Shown here: positions 43,640 through 51,006 of the stretch, in pieces
How the letters are laid out: each line of letters starts with the position of its first letter
Position numbering within the stretch: the stretch's first letter is position 1
Assembly (NCBI RefSeq): GCF_900111255.1
Contig: NZ_FOGP01000001.1
Span: 33,218 to 97,217 of the forward strand
Direction of reading: 5' to 3'
Origin: Parafannyhessea umbonata
Lineage (GTDB): Bacteria; Actinomycetota; Coriobacteriia; Coriobacteriales; Atopobiaceae
DNA: 64,000 nt
Notes under the pieces: model-generated
What the model saw: the letters and a program-made list of their open reading frames with translations, nothing else
What the model was told of the DNA's origin: nothing
The model's database searches: none
Translations under genes and position numbers: made by a program

Positions 43640-44188
43640 ATGAAGAGATACAGGTATGACCAGGCGAAGTTCAACGTCTCCGTGACCGCTACGGGAGCGT
43701 TCTGCCTGGCACTATGCGTCATCTCCATCTTGAGCATCATTGGTGTCATCTCGCTGATCCCTGCGGCGCTCGGCGTCCTCATCTTGATCGTCGCGGGCTA
43801 TCAGACGTGGAACACCTTCGTTGCCATCGCCAACCCGCAGGACGTCATCGTCGACGACGACTCGATTTCCTTCTGCGCGTTCGGCAGGACTGACCGCTAT
43901 GCCTTCGAGGACATCAAGTCCTTCAACGTCCGAGAGGTCGGTGGGGACGCGAAGGTGTACGTCCGCGTCAACGGCGGCGGCCTCCTACGTGGCAGGTATT
44001 GGCTGCAGCTGCTCTATATGAACGATGGCAAGGAGCTCTTCCAGTGGATTGAGGACTTCGAGTACAAGCTCGATCCCAACAGCCTCAAGGCTCGCGCGCG
44101 CCGTTCGAGCGAGGAATACCGCACGGTCCACGGGGACTCGAACGGCAAGGTCCCCGCCCGCAAGAAAAAGAAGACAAAGCGCGGCTAG
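43640..44188 (+). CDS. Hypothetical membrane protein, 182 aa
   Basis: Two adjacent membrane helices at residues 20-65 are followed by a 110-residue cytoplasmic domain (DVIVDDDSISFCAFGRTDRYAFEDIKSF...LLYMND), which looks like a PH-type beta barrel, and then a very basic Lys/Arg tail. I do not recognise its function. It lies between the PTS IIC and the aldolase, so it may be an accessory to the transporter or an unrelated passenger. ATG 43640 has GGGAGA five bases upstream; ATG 43628 has none. Confidence 0.65.
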   Translation: MKRYRYDQAKFNVSVTATGAFCLALCVISILSIIGVISLIPAALGVLILIVAGYQTWNTFVAIANPQDVIVDDDSISFCAFGRTDRYAFEDIKSFNVREVGGDAKVYVRVNGGGLLRGRYWLQLLYMNDGKELFQWIEDFEYKLDPNSLKARARRSSEEYRTVHGDSNGKVPARKKKKTKRG

Positions 44189-44250
44189 GCTTCGCGCCGC
44201 CGTGCCGAGATAGAGACAGTTTTCGACCATCTACCTGTTAGGGGAACGAC

Positions 44251-45135
44251 ATGATTGTGAACCTTCGCGACATCTGCGCCATTGCCGAGCAGAACAACAT
44301 GGCAATCGCGTCATTCAACGTCCCGAGCCTCGAGGCGACGCGTGCGGCGCTCGACGCCGCGGAAGAGACGGGCTTTCCCGTCATCCTGAGCCACGCCGAG
44401 GGACATGAGCCCTTTGCTCCTCTCGACTACATCGGACCCGCCATCGTTGCCCTGGCAGAGCGCTCGAGCGCCATGGTCTGCGTGCACCTCGACCACTGCG
44501 AGAACCTCTCGTACATGCGCCGTGCGCTCGAGATGGGCTTCACCGGAGCCATGTTTGACGGCTCGATGCTCCCGTACGACCAGAACGTTGCCAACTCCGC
44601 CCGCGCTGCCGATATGGTTTCGGCCTTCGACTGCGGCCTCGAGTGCGAGCTCGGCTCCATGGGCACGCGCGAGAACGGCGTCGGCCACGAGAACGACCAC
44701 GTCTCCGAGGCGGTCTACACCGATCCTGACCAGGCGAAGGACTTCATCGCGAGCACGGGACTCGACATCCTGGCCTGTTCCTTCGGCACGTCGCACGGCA
44801 TCTACAAGGGCGAGCCACACCTCTCGTACGACGTGCTCGAGCAGATCCGCGAGCGCGCCAACGTCCCTCTGGTCATGCATGGAGGCTCCGGCGTCTCCGA
44901 CGAGGACTATCACCACTCCATCGACGCCGGCATCCGCAAGATTAACTACTACACCTACGGCGTGAAGTACGCGGGCGACGCCGTGCGCGACGTCATCGCC
45001 GACTACGAGGCCAAGAACCCGGGCGAGGCCGTCGTGTACTGGCACGACATGACGATGGCCGCGTACGAGCGCATGTACGAGGACTTCAAGCACGTAATCG
45101 AGGTATTTGCAAACGGTGCCAGGCCCATTGCCTAG
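44251..45135 (+). CDS. Class II fructose/tagatose-bisphosphate aldolase (GatY/KbaY-like)
   Basis: 294-aa zinc aldolase that splits a ketose bisphosphate to two triose phosphates. Zinc ligands are in CVHLDHCENL (His), FGTSHGIYKG (His) and VMHGGSGVSDEDY (His), and the catalytic Asp lies beside HLDH. The N-terminal AIASFNVPSLEATRAALDAAEE is typical of the GatY/KbaY subgroup rather than Fba. Together with the galactitol-type PTS this suggests tagatose-6-phosphate-like breakdown, but the needed 6-phosphate kinase is not in the window. ATG 44251 has GGGGAACG upstream. Confidence 0.93.
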   Translation: MIVNLRDICAIAEQNNMAIASFNVPSLEATRAALDAAEETGFPVILSHAEGHEPFAPLDYIGPAIVALAERSSAMVCVHLDHCENLSYMRRALEMGFTGAMFDGSMLPYDQNVANSARAADMVSAFDCGLECELGSMGTRENGVGHENDHVSEAVYTDPDQAKDFIASTGLDILACSFGTSHGIYKGEPHLSYDVLEQIRERANVPLVMHGGSGVSDEDYHHSIDAGIRKINYYTYGVKYAGDAVRDVIADYEAKNPGEAVVYWHDMTMAAYERMYEDFKHVIEVFANGARPIA

Positions 45136-45159
45136 GCCGGCGCAATCAGGAGGTTACAC

Positions 45160-45633
45160 ATGGCACAGGTAGACACTTCTCTCTTCAGGCCCGAGCTTGT
45201 CTTCTTTGACTTCGAGGCTACTGACGAGTGGGACTTCTTCAAGCAGATGCAGCGGAAGCTGCAGGATATGGGCTACGTCAAGGAGGGCTGGTACGACGCC
45301 ATCACGCAGCGCGAGAAGAGCTTCCCTACGGGGCTCCAGTTCGAGAAGATCGGCATCGCCATTCCTCACGTCGATCCCGAGAACATCGTCAAGCCCTACA
45401 TCGCGGTCATCAAGCCCAAGACGACGATCGACTTCGCGCCCATGGCCGACATGGTGGACCATCCCGTCCACACGGAGCTGATCATCAACCTCGGACTCCT
45501 CGCCCACGCTGAGGACCAGGTTGCCGTGCTCCAGGCTATGATGGGCATCTTCATGGACGAGGAGGCTACGGCCGATATCATGAGCCGGGACAGCGCAGAG
45601 GGCATTATCGAGGCCATCACCAAGCGCTGCTAG
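45160..45633 (+). CDS. PTS EIIA, mannitol/fructose-nitrogen type
   Basis: 157-aa PTS IIA domain that receives phosphate from HPr. The phosphorylated histidine is His70 in GIAIPHVDPENI, and the following helix LGLLAHAEDQVAVLQAMMGIF is typical of the IIA-2 group found with galactitol systems. It completes IIA-IIB-IIC as separate proteins. ATG 45160 follows AGGAGG. It is the last protein gene of the operon; a C-rich hairpin region and a strong terminator follow. Confidence 0.92.
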   Translation: MAQVDTSLFRPELVFFDFEATDEWDFFKQMQRKLQDMGYVKEGWYDAITQREKSFPTGLQFEKIGIAIPHVDPENIVKPYIAVIKPKTTIDFAPMADMVDHPVHTELIINLGLLAHAEDQVAVLQAMMGIFMDEEATADIMSRDSAEGIIEAITKRC

Positions 45634-45759
45634 GCTCGGCGCCACCGCACCAGATTCCTCCGCCGGACGCCCCGCTCGCCGGACGTGGTGCACCCGACCC
45701 GCCCCCGCGCCCGGAGACTTCGCTTCACCTCTCGACTGGTTGTTCCCTCAGCAAGCACA

Positions 45760-45930
45760 ATGTGGCCCCCCATCGCAGCCAGCCTGCACGACCCCGTGCA
45801 CACCCCATCGCGGTCCCTCCTCCATGGGCCGCGACCCGCGCGACCCCATCCGCGCGGGATTGCATCGACGCACCATCGCCTCAGGAACCGGGGAGAAGAG
45901 CATGTCTCTTCTCCCCGGTTCCGCCTTTGA
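45760..45930 (+). ncRNA. Candidate small RNA with C-rich hairpin loops
   Basis: About 170 bases on the plus strand form consecutive hairpins. TGGC/GCCA (45763-45781) has loop CCCCCATCGCA. TGCACG/CGTGCA (45785-45800) has loop ACCC. TCGCGG-T-CCC/GGG-CCGCGA (45808-45834) has loop TCCTCCAT. CCCGCGCG/CGCGCGGG (45835-45858) has loop ACCCCATC. A 17-bp terminator follows. The loop TCCTCC is complementary to Shine-Dalgarno sequences. Layout recalls the actinobacterial 6C RNA (C-rich loops plus terminator), though it is not a clear match. The 5' end is unknown: a weak promoter TCGACT-18-CACAAT (45732-45761) is possible, or it may be cut from the PTS mRNA 3' end. Confidence 0.45.
45884..45925 (+). terminator. 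Strong intrinsic terminator ending operon and candidate sRNA
   Basis: GGAACCGGGGAGAAGAG pairs perfectly over 17 bp with its complement around the loop CATGT, followed by GCCTTTG. It lies 250 bases after the IIA stop codon, an unusually distant position for a simple operon end. Confidence 0.85.
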
Positions 45931-45986
45931 TTGTTGATGTCCGCCGTGAGTGAACGTCGCGCCAACCAATGCGACAGACCGCATAC

Positions 45987-46101
45987 TTGATGTCGCGACA
46001 TAGTGACAGGTATAAGAGAGCGCGCGACCCCCATCGGTATGTGCTGCACGACATGGGCCAGGATAACGATGCGACATAGTGTCGCACGCGTGTCGCGACA
46101 C
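45987..46101 (+). promoter_or_regulatory. Promoter with three TGTCGC palindromes
   Basis: A probable promoter TTGATG (45987-45992), 18-base spacer and TATAAG (46011-46016) has the perfect palindrome ATGTCGCGACAT (45990-46001) between its boxes. Two more related palindromes lie downstream: TGCGACA-TAG-TGTCGCA (46070-46086) and GTGTCGCGACAC (46090-46101). This is the layout of a tightly repressed promoter with looping or cooperative binding; the regulator is unknown. Confidence 0.6.
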
Positions 46102-46137
46102 TGTCGTACGGTGTGTTTTCTTACTGCGGAGGAGAGC

Positions 46138-46287
46138 ATGTTGGCTGATGTAGACGAAGAGTTCATCGACAAGGTGGCCGACATCGTGCAGCGGCACTTG
46201 CGTGTCAGCAAACTGAACGGGTTCGTGAGTGAGTTGCTGCACCGCTCGTACGATGTTCCTTGTGTGCCAATATGCAAGGCGTTATAA
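46138..46287 (+). CDS. Small ORF, 49 aa, possible remnant
   Basis: A 49-codon ORF starts at ATG 46138 directly after the strong site GCGGAGGAGAG. It encodes an acidic then amphipathic helical peptide (DEEFIDKVADIVQRHL) with two Cys near its end. I do not recognise it; it could be a small regulator or the surviving start of a larger gene. It is preceded by the TGTCGC palindromes, so it is the likely target of that promoter. Its stop lies inside the RelB operator. Confidence 0.45.
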   Translation: MLADVDEEFIDKVADIVQRHLRVSKLNGFVSELLHRSYDVPCVPICKAL

Positions 46288-46299
46288 CAACGTTGTTAT
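46284..46299. promoter_or_regulatory. 16-bp palindrome before relB
   Basis: ATAACAACGTTGTTAT is a perfect 16-bp palindrome 23 bases before the antitoxin start. Its position and short repeated half-sites (TTGTTATAAC and TTGTAATAAC types) fit the operator where RelB/DinJ-type antitoxins bind to repress their own operon. Confidence 0.6.
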
Positions 46300-46321
46300 T
46301 ACAACATGAAACGGAGGCGCC

Positions 46322-46591
46322 ATGTCCGCATCGTCCGTAACCATTCGGGTTGACTCTGACATCAAGGAGAATGCCGCACGTATTGCGGAGCACTTTGGCT
46401 TTGACCTTTCTTCCGTTACGCGCGCTTTCTATAAGCAGATGATTCGCGAAAACAGAATTCCACTCAATCTTTCTGACCCGGAGCCCAACGCAGCTTCTTT
46501 GGAGTCGATTCGCGAGGCTGATGAGATTATTGCTGCCGGCGGCGCCGGATATGGGTCGGCATCCGAGATGTTTGAATCGATGGGCCTGTAA
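46322..46591 (+). CDS. RelB/DinJ family antitoxin
   Basis: 89-aa type II antitoxin. The N-terminal ribbon-helix-helix domain is clear: SSVTIRVDSDIKENAARIAEHFGFDLSSVTRAFYKQMI. The rest is the flexible toxin-wrapping tail (ADEIIAAGGAGYGSASEMFESM). ATG 46322 has GGAGG. It is followed immediately by the toxin gene. The codon use is less GC-rich than in surrounding genes, as expected for mobile toxin-antitoxin genes. Confidence 0.92.
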   Translation: MSASSVTIRVDSDIKENAARIAEHFGFDLSSVTRAFYKQMIRENRIPLNLSDPEPNAASLESIREADEIIAAGGAGYGSASEMFESMGL

Positions 46592-46882
46592 TTGCTCGGC
46601 GCGCGGTACACCTCAAGATTCAATCGCGATGTTAAGGCGCTTGTGAGGAAACACCGTGACATCGCTCCACTTGGCGAGGTGATCAATCTAGTTCTTGCTG
46701 ATACCGATGAGTCGAAGCGAGTTTTAAAGCAGCGGCATAACATGCACTCCTTTAGGGGGTCGTGGTCGGGCAGCAATGAGTGCCACGTCGCAAACGCTGG
46801 AGACTGGCTTGTAATTTGGAAGATCGGTAACGGCCTTGTCGTTTTTCAGAGAACCGGATCTTACGATGAGCTATTCAAATGA
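46592..46882 (+). CDS. YafQ family mRNA-cleaving toxin (RelE superfamily)
   Basis: 96-aa ribosome-dependent endoribonuclease toxin. YafQ landmarks are KQRHNMHSF (His49, His52), SWSGSNECHVANAGDWLVIWKI (His65, Asp71, Trp72) and the C-terminal QRTGSYDELF. The position of the catalytic His87 of E. coli YafQ is Tyr91 here, a known kind of substitution in the RelE group. The start is TTG 46592, immediately after the antitoxin stop, so translation is coupled. Together the pair forms a DinJ-YafQ type module. Confidence 0.9.
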   Translation: MLGARYTSRFNRDVKALVRKHRDIAPLGEVINLVLADTDESKRVLKQRHNMHSFRGSWSGSNECHVANAGDWLVIWKIGNGLVVFQRTGSYDELFK

Positions 46883-47025
46883 ATCGATGGCCTTGGGATC
46901 TGCGCTCTTATATCGATGAGTAATTAGACCATTGTTTGGCCTCGCATGAACCTGAGGGTCAGCTTCTTGTTAAAGGTGGTCCCCGGAGTTCTTGTACGTC
47001 TCTTTTCTATAGAAGGGGAGGTCTC

Positions 47026-47943
47026 ATGAGCGCACATGGCAGAATAGGCGAGCTCGACCGCATGACGGCGGAGCGCACCCAGTCGACCCATGACGCTCGT
47101 CTTGTCCCGGACGCAACTGTCGACGAGCTTGACCCTGACCTCTTGTCAGGCTTTCTCGCTCGCGAGCGCGCCACCTCATCGCACGTCTTTGAAAACCTCT
47201 CGGACGAGGACATCCTCCTTGCGCTCGGCGCCGCCAAGCGCGACGACGCCGACACCGTCCGCCCCACGCTCGCCGGCCTCATGGCACTTGGCCACCATCC
47301 GCAGGACCACTTCCCTCGCGCCAACATTGTCTTCATCGCTTTCTGGGGCCCGAAGTCCGATCCGCTTGCGGGTGGTCGCTTCCTCGACTCCCGCACTGTC
47401 ATCGGTCCCATCCCCGTGATGGTCGCCGAGACCCTCGCGTCCGTCCGCCGCAACATGCGCATTGCTTCCTACGTCGTCGGCGGCTCGCGCATAGACGTGC
47501 CCGAGTACCCCGAGGTCGCCGTTCGCGAGGCCGTGGCGAACGCCCTCATGCACCGCGACTACTCGCCCGAGGCGCTCGGTTCCCAGGTGCAGGTCAACAT
47601 GTTCGCCGATCGTATCGAGATCATCAGCCCGGGCGGCCTCTACGGCATGGTCACGGTCGACAACATCGGCACCTACGGCGCCTCCTCCAGCCGCAACCAG
47701 TTCCTCTCGCGCATCCTCGAGAGCGTGCCCTACCCCGAGGGCTACCCCGAGCGCGGCTTCATCGTCGGGAACAGGGGCGCAGGTTTCGCGCGAATCCAGG
47801 AGTCGCTCAGTCGTCAGGGCATGCGCTCCGCGCACTTGAAGTCAGGTTCTTCGCGCTTCTGCCTGACCATGTGGAAGGGAGATGCCGCCGAGATGGGCGC
47901 GGCCGTGCAGCGAGCCGTATGCTTGCGCAAGGGCTTCGGGTAG
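47026..47943 (+). pseudogene. Truncated AlbA-type ATP-binding protein
   Basis: 305-codon frame that matches only the later part of proteins with an N-terminal AlbA_2/Schlafen-like DNA-binding domain and a C-terminal HATPase_c_4 domain. The visible part includes VPEYPEVAVREAVANALMHRDYS (the ATPase N-box) and NRGAGFARIQESL. The AlbA_2 domain and probably the terminal winged helix are missing. It nevertheless has its own ATG with GGGGAGG, so a shortened protein may be made. The 143 bases upstream show no coding homology. It lies in an accessory stretch beside the toxin-antitoxin pair. Confidence 0.6.
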
Positions 47944-47975
47944 CGGGCGACGTACGTCTCCTGTGATGGGGAAGC

Positions 47976-48944
47976 CTAGGCGAGGCTCGAGTTTCGAACG
48001 TGGATCTCCATGGGGTAGTCGACGCTCTCGTGGGGGACATCCTCGCCCTCGATGAGGTCGACCGCCTTGCGCGCGACGTCTCGGCCGAGGGCGAGGTAGT
48101 CGAAGCCAACGCTGGTGAGGGAGACCATCGGGAGGCTTCCCTCCTCGTAGTTGCCGAAACCCGCGAGCCTCACGTCCTTGGGCGCACTCATGCCGTGCTC
48201 GCCGAGGTAGCGCAGGACGCCGAGGCAGATGGTGTCGGAGGCTCCCACGATGAAGTCGGTTCCATTTGCGAGCGCCTGCTCGGCGAGGTGGTACCCCGCC
48301 TCTCGCTCGTAGCCGCACTCCAGGTACTCGACGCCGACTCCGGCGCTGCCGCACGCGTCCACGAAGCCGTGCCACCTCTCGAGGCCGGCGCGATCGTATC
48401 CTGGAAAGCCGAGGTAAACCAGGTGCTTTGGCTTCTGCTCGATGACATGCTCCGCCATCAGCCGCCCGCCTGCGTAGTCGTCCACCTTCGCAAAGGGGAA
48501 GGCATCGCTTCTCTGACCCAAGACGATGATGGGGACATCTGCTCCCAGCATGAAGCGGGCGTGTTCGTCGGTGAGCTGTGCGGTCCCGAAGATGATGGCG
48601 TCGACGCCCTGGCGGACCAAGGCCTGCATACCGGCGAGCTTGTGGTCCTCGTCGTGGTTGTCGATGACGATGAAGGGGAGGTAGTCAAGCTCGTGGAGCC
48701 TGTCGTTGATGCCGCGCAGGATTCGGGTGACCGCGCGCGCGTCGATGCCGTCCACGAGGACGCCCACCAGCCTGCTGCGCTGTGAGCGAAGCTTCGAGGC
48801 GGAGGCGTTGAGGACGTAGCCGGTGCTCTCGATGACGCGCGCGATCTTCTCGGCGCTCTTCTTCGAGACGCTCCCTCCCGTAAGGTAGCGGGAGACGGTG
48901 CTTTTGGATACGCCAGCGAGGCGTGCGATGTCATTGATGGTCAT
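47976..48944 (-). CDS. LacI family transcriptional regulator
   Basis: 322-aa LacI/GalR repressor. The HTH (TINDIARLAGVSKSTVSRYLTG) is residues 2-23, with the hinge helix ASASKLRSQRS near 47-57 and a periplasmic-binding-protein-like sugar domain after it. It is divergent from two esterase genes and a PTS gene. GGGAACGTTCCC sites lie in its own promoter and before both the esterase genes and the PTS gene, so it very likely controls all of them and itself. The start at 48944 has AGGAGAG. Confidence 0.93.
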   Translation of the reverse strand: MTINDIARLAGVSKSTVSRYLTGGSVSKKSAEKIARVIESTGYVLNASASKLRSQRSRLVGVLVDGIDARAVTRILRGINDRLHELDYLPFIVIDNHDEDHKLAGMQALVRQGVDAIIFGTAQLTDEHARFMLGADVPIIVLGQRSDAFPFAKVDDYAGGRLMAEHVIEQKPKHLVYLGFPGYDRAGLERWHGFVDACGSAGVGVEYLECGYEREAGYHLAEQALANGTDFIVGASDTICLGVLRYLGEHGMSAPKDVRLAGFGNYEEGSLPMVSLTSVGFDYLALGRDVARKAVDLIEGEDVPHESVDYPMEIHVRNSSLA

Positions 48945-48985
48945 GGGCTCTCCTGATCGTCCGAGGCCATAATACCATAGCCTCC

Positions 48986-49060
48986 GGGAACGTTCCCAAT
49001 GAGGCCTTGACATCCCTACCCGCAACGGCGATGATAGCCATTAATGGGAACGTTCCCATT
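48986..49060. promoter_or_regulatory. Divergent LacI operators and esterase promoter
   Basis: GGGAACGTTCCC (48986-48997) lies in the lacI promoter. AATGGGAACGTTCCCATT (49043-49060), a perfect 18-bp palindrome, sits at the start of the esterase transcript, whose promoter reads TTGACA (49007-49012), 17 bases, GATGAT (49030-49035). The site spacing of 60 bases would allow DNA looping. Confidence 0.75.
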
Positions 49061-49109
49061 TTGTAAGAGCGATCAGGCGCCACGGCGCAGTGAGGAGTGG
49101 GGAAGAGGC

Positions 49110-50009
49110 ATGGCAAGCGAGCGCGAGCTGTCGTACATCGCGTCCGTCAAGGACGAGGACGTCTACGCATACCGCATGCGAAAGGAGCTGCGGTACCGGA
49201 CGTACTGCAACGAGCTCCGGGTCAACGACACGAGCGTGAAGCGTTCGGTGTGGACCGACGCGGGCTGGCTCGACCTCTACTTCTACTACCCTCGCGAGCG
49301 CACGAGCGACGTGGTGGTCTTCAACTTCCACGGCGGCGGCTTCTGCCTTGGCTACTGGGAGCTCGACGTCCCGTACTGCAGGCTCATGGCCGACCGGTCC
49401 GGGGCGGTCGTCGTCAACGTGGACTACCCCTGCTCGCCCGAGCATAAGTACCCGATGACGTACACCGCCAGCTACGACGCCATGGTCTGGTGCCACCGCC
49501 ATGCGGAGGAGCTCGACATCGCGCGCGGCCGCTTCATGACCGTGGGCTCCTCGGCGGGCGGCAACATCGCCGCGGCGATGGTTCAGATGGCGTCCCGCCA
49601 GGGCGACTTCCCCATCGTCGGTTTCGCGATGAACTACCCCGTGCTTCGCATGAGCCTCTCCCGCGAGGCCCTCGACTCGAGTCGCGCGATCGCCAACGAA
49701 CGGAGCCTGCAGTACATTGCCTGGGAGTATGCCGACCTGAACCAGATGGGGGAGCCCCTTGCGTCTCCCACCGAGGCCGGCCCGGAGGTGTGCTGGCCCG
49801 ACATGCTCCTCAACGTCGCGGGCTTCGACTCGCTCAAGGGCGAGGCCGATGACTTCCGGGACCTGCTCGTCTCCCGGGGGACCCATGTCGACTACAAGAA
49901 CTACCCGCAGGCCGAGCACGGCTTCACCCACGCAGACCTCAACGAGTACCGCCCGGACGACTCCTCCGACGCATGGGGTCGAATCGCTCGGTTTATCAAG
50001 GCGCACTAA
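49110..50009 (+). CDS. Alpha/beta hydrolase (hormone-sensitive lipase-like esterase)
   Basis: 299-aa serine esterase. The oxyanion motif HGGG is at residues 74-77, the nucleophile elbow GSSAG has Ser148, and a C-terminal His occurs in AEHGFTH. This is the HSL-type carboxylesterase layout. No signal peptide is seen, so the substrate must be inside the cell, for example an acylated sugar brought in by the PTS. ATG 49110 has GGAAGAGG upstream. It begins the LacI-controlled unit; the second esterase follows after 38 bases. Confidence 0.88.
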   Translation: MASERELSYIASVKDEDVYAYRMRKELRYRTYCNELRVNDTSVKRSVWTDAGWLDLYFYYPRERTSDVVVFNFHGGGFCLGYWELDVPYCRLMADRSGAVVVNVDYPCSPEHKYPMTYTASYDAMVWCHRHAEELDIARGRFMTVGSSAGGNIAAAMVQMASRQGDFPIVGFAMNYPVLRMSLSREALDSSRAIANERSLQYIAWEYADLNQMGEPLASPTEAGPEVCWPDMLLNVAGFDSLKGEADDFRDLLVSRGTHVDYKNYPQAEHGFTHADLNEYRPDDSSDAWGRIARFIKAH

Positions 50010-50047
50010 GGGGCGGGGCAGACGTCCCCGCAGACAAGGAGAAGACG

Positions 50048-50968
50048 ATGCAGTACCTCGAGTTCCCGCTCCGCGATGACGGCACGGCCACGCTCTGCGC
50101 GTACGTCCTCGACCCCGCGATCCGCCTCCAGCGCAAAAAGAAGCGCCCTGCCATGCTGGTCTGTCCCGGCGGCGCCTACCTCACGCTGGCGACCAAGGAG
50201 GGAGAGCCGGTCGCGGCCCGGTGGATGGGCCTCGGCTACCAGTCGTTCGTCGTCCGCTACAAGCACTACGTCGTGCGTCGGGCCGAGGAGACGGGAGGCG
50301 ACCCGGAGGTCGACGAGGCGTCTCGCGTCCCCGAGCAGCTCGTCGACCTCATGAAGGCCATGCGCATCGTTCACGAGCACGCCCGGGAATGGGACATAGA
50401 CGAGAGCCGGGTCTTTTGCATGGGCTTCTCGGCGGGTGCCCATCTGGCGGGAAGCCTGGCGGAGCGCTTCGACGACCCGCAGCTCCTCGCCAGGGCTGGC
50501 GCCACTGCGGGTCAGGCGCGTCCTGCGGGCGTGGTCATGGGCTACCCCATGATCAGCGCGCGCCCGCTCCTGAGGGGCGCGGACGAGGTTCCCGAGCAGA
50601 TGCTGCCCACCCTGGGGATGATCTCCCGGGGCATCTTTGGTACGGACGCACCGACGCCGGAGCAGGTCGAGGACATCGACCTAAGGCTTCACGTGCGAGA
50701 GGACATGCCCCGCGTCTTCGTGTGGCACACCACGCAGGACGTCGTGGTCGACCCCTGTGACACGCTTGCGTTCGTCGCGGCGCTGCAGGCGGCGCGCGTT
50801 CCGTGCGAGCTGCACCTCTACGAGAGGGGACCCCACGGCACGAGCCTGTGCGACGCCACGAGCGCTGCGGTCGAAGACGACGTCTGGCCGGACAACGCCG
50901 CGTGGGTCGAGGCGTGCCGCCGCTGGCTCGAGCTTGGTGCCCCCGAGGGGGACTACAGCCACGAATAG
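50048..50968 (+). CDS. Alpha/beta hydrolase (BD-FAE-like esterase)
   Basis: 306-aa esterase of the group containing acetyl xylan and feruloyl-type esterases. CPGGAY (residues 39-44) forms the oxyanion region, GFSAGAH contains the nucleophile Ser128, TTQDVVVDP offers the Asp and RGPHG the His. No secretion signal is visible. Two different intracellular esterases beside a PTS sugar importer suggest removal of acyl groups from an imported plant-type sugar conjugate. ATG 50048 has AAGGAGAAG. Confidence 0.88.
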   Translation: MQYLEFPLRDDGTATLCAYVLDPAIRLQRKKKRPAMLVCPGGAYLTLATKEGEPVAARWMGLGYQSFVVRYKHYVVRRAEETGGDPEVDEASRVPEQLVDLMKAMRIVHEHAREWDIDESRVFCMGFSAGAHLAGSLAERFDDPQLLARAGATAGQARPAGVVMGYPMISARPLLRGADEVPEQMLPTLGMISRGIFGTDAPTPEQVEDIDLRLHVREDMPRVFVWHTTQDVVVDPCDTLAFVAALQAARVPCELHLYERGPHGTSLCDATSAAVEDDVWPDNAAWVEACRRWLELGAPEGDYSHE

Positions 50969-51006
50969 GGGAGGAAACCCCTGCTGAGAGTGCGTGGCGA
51001 AATAAT

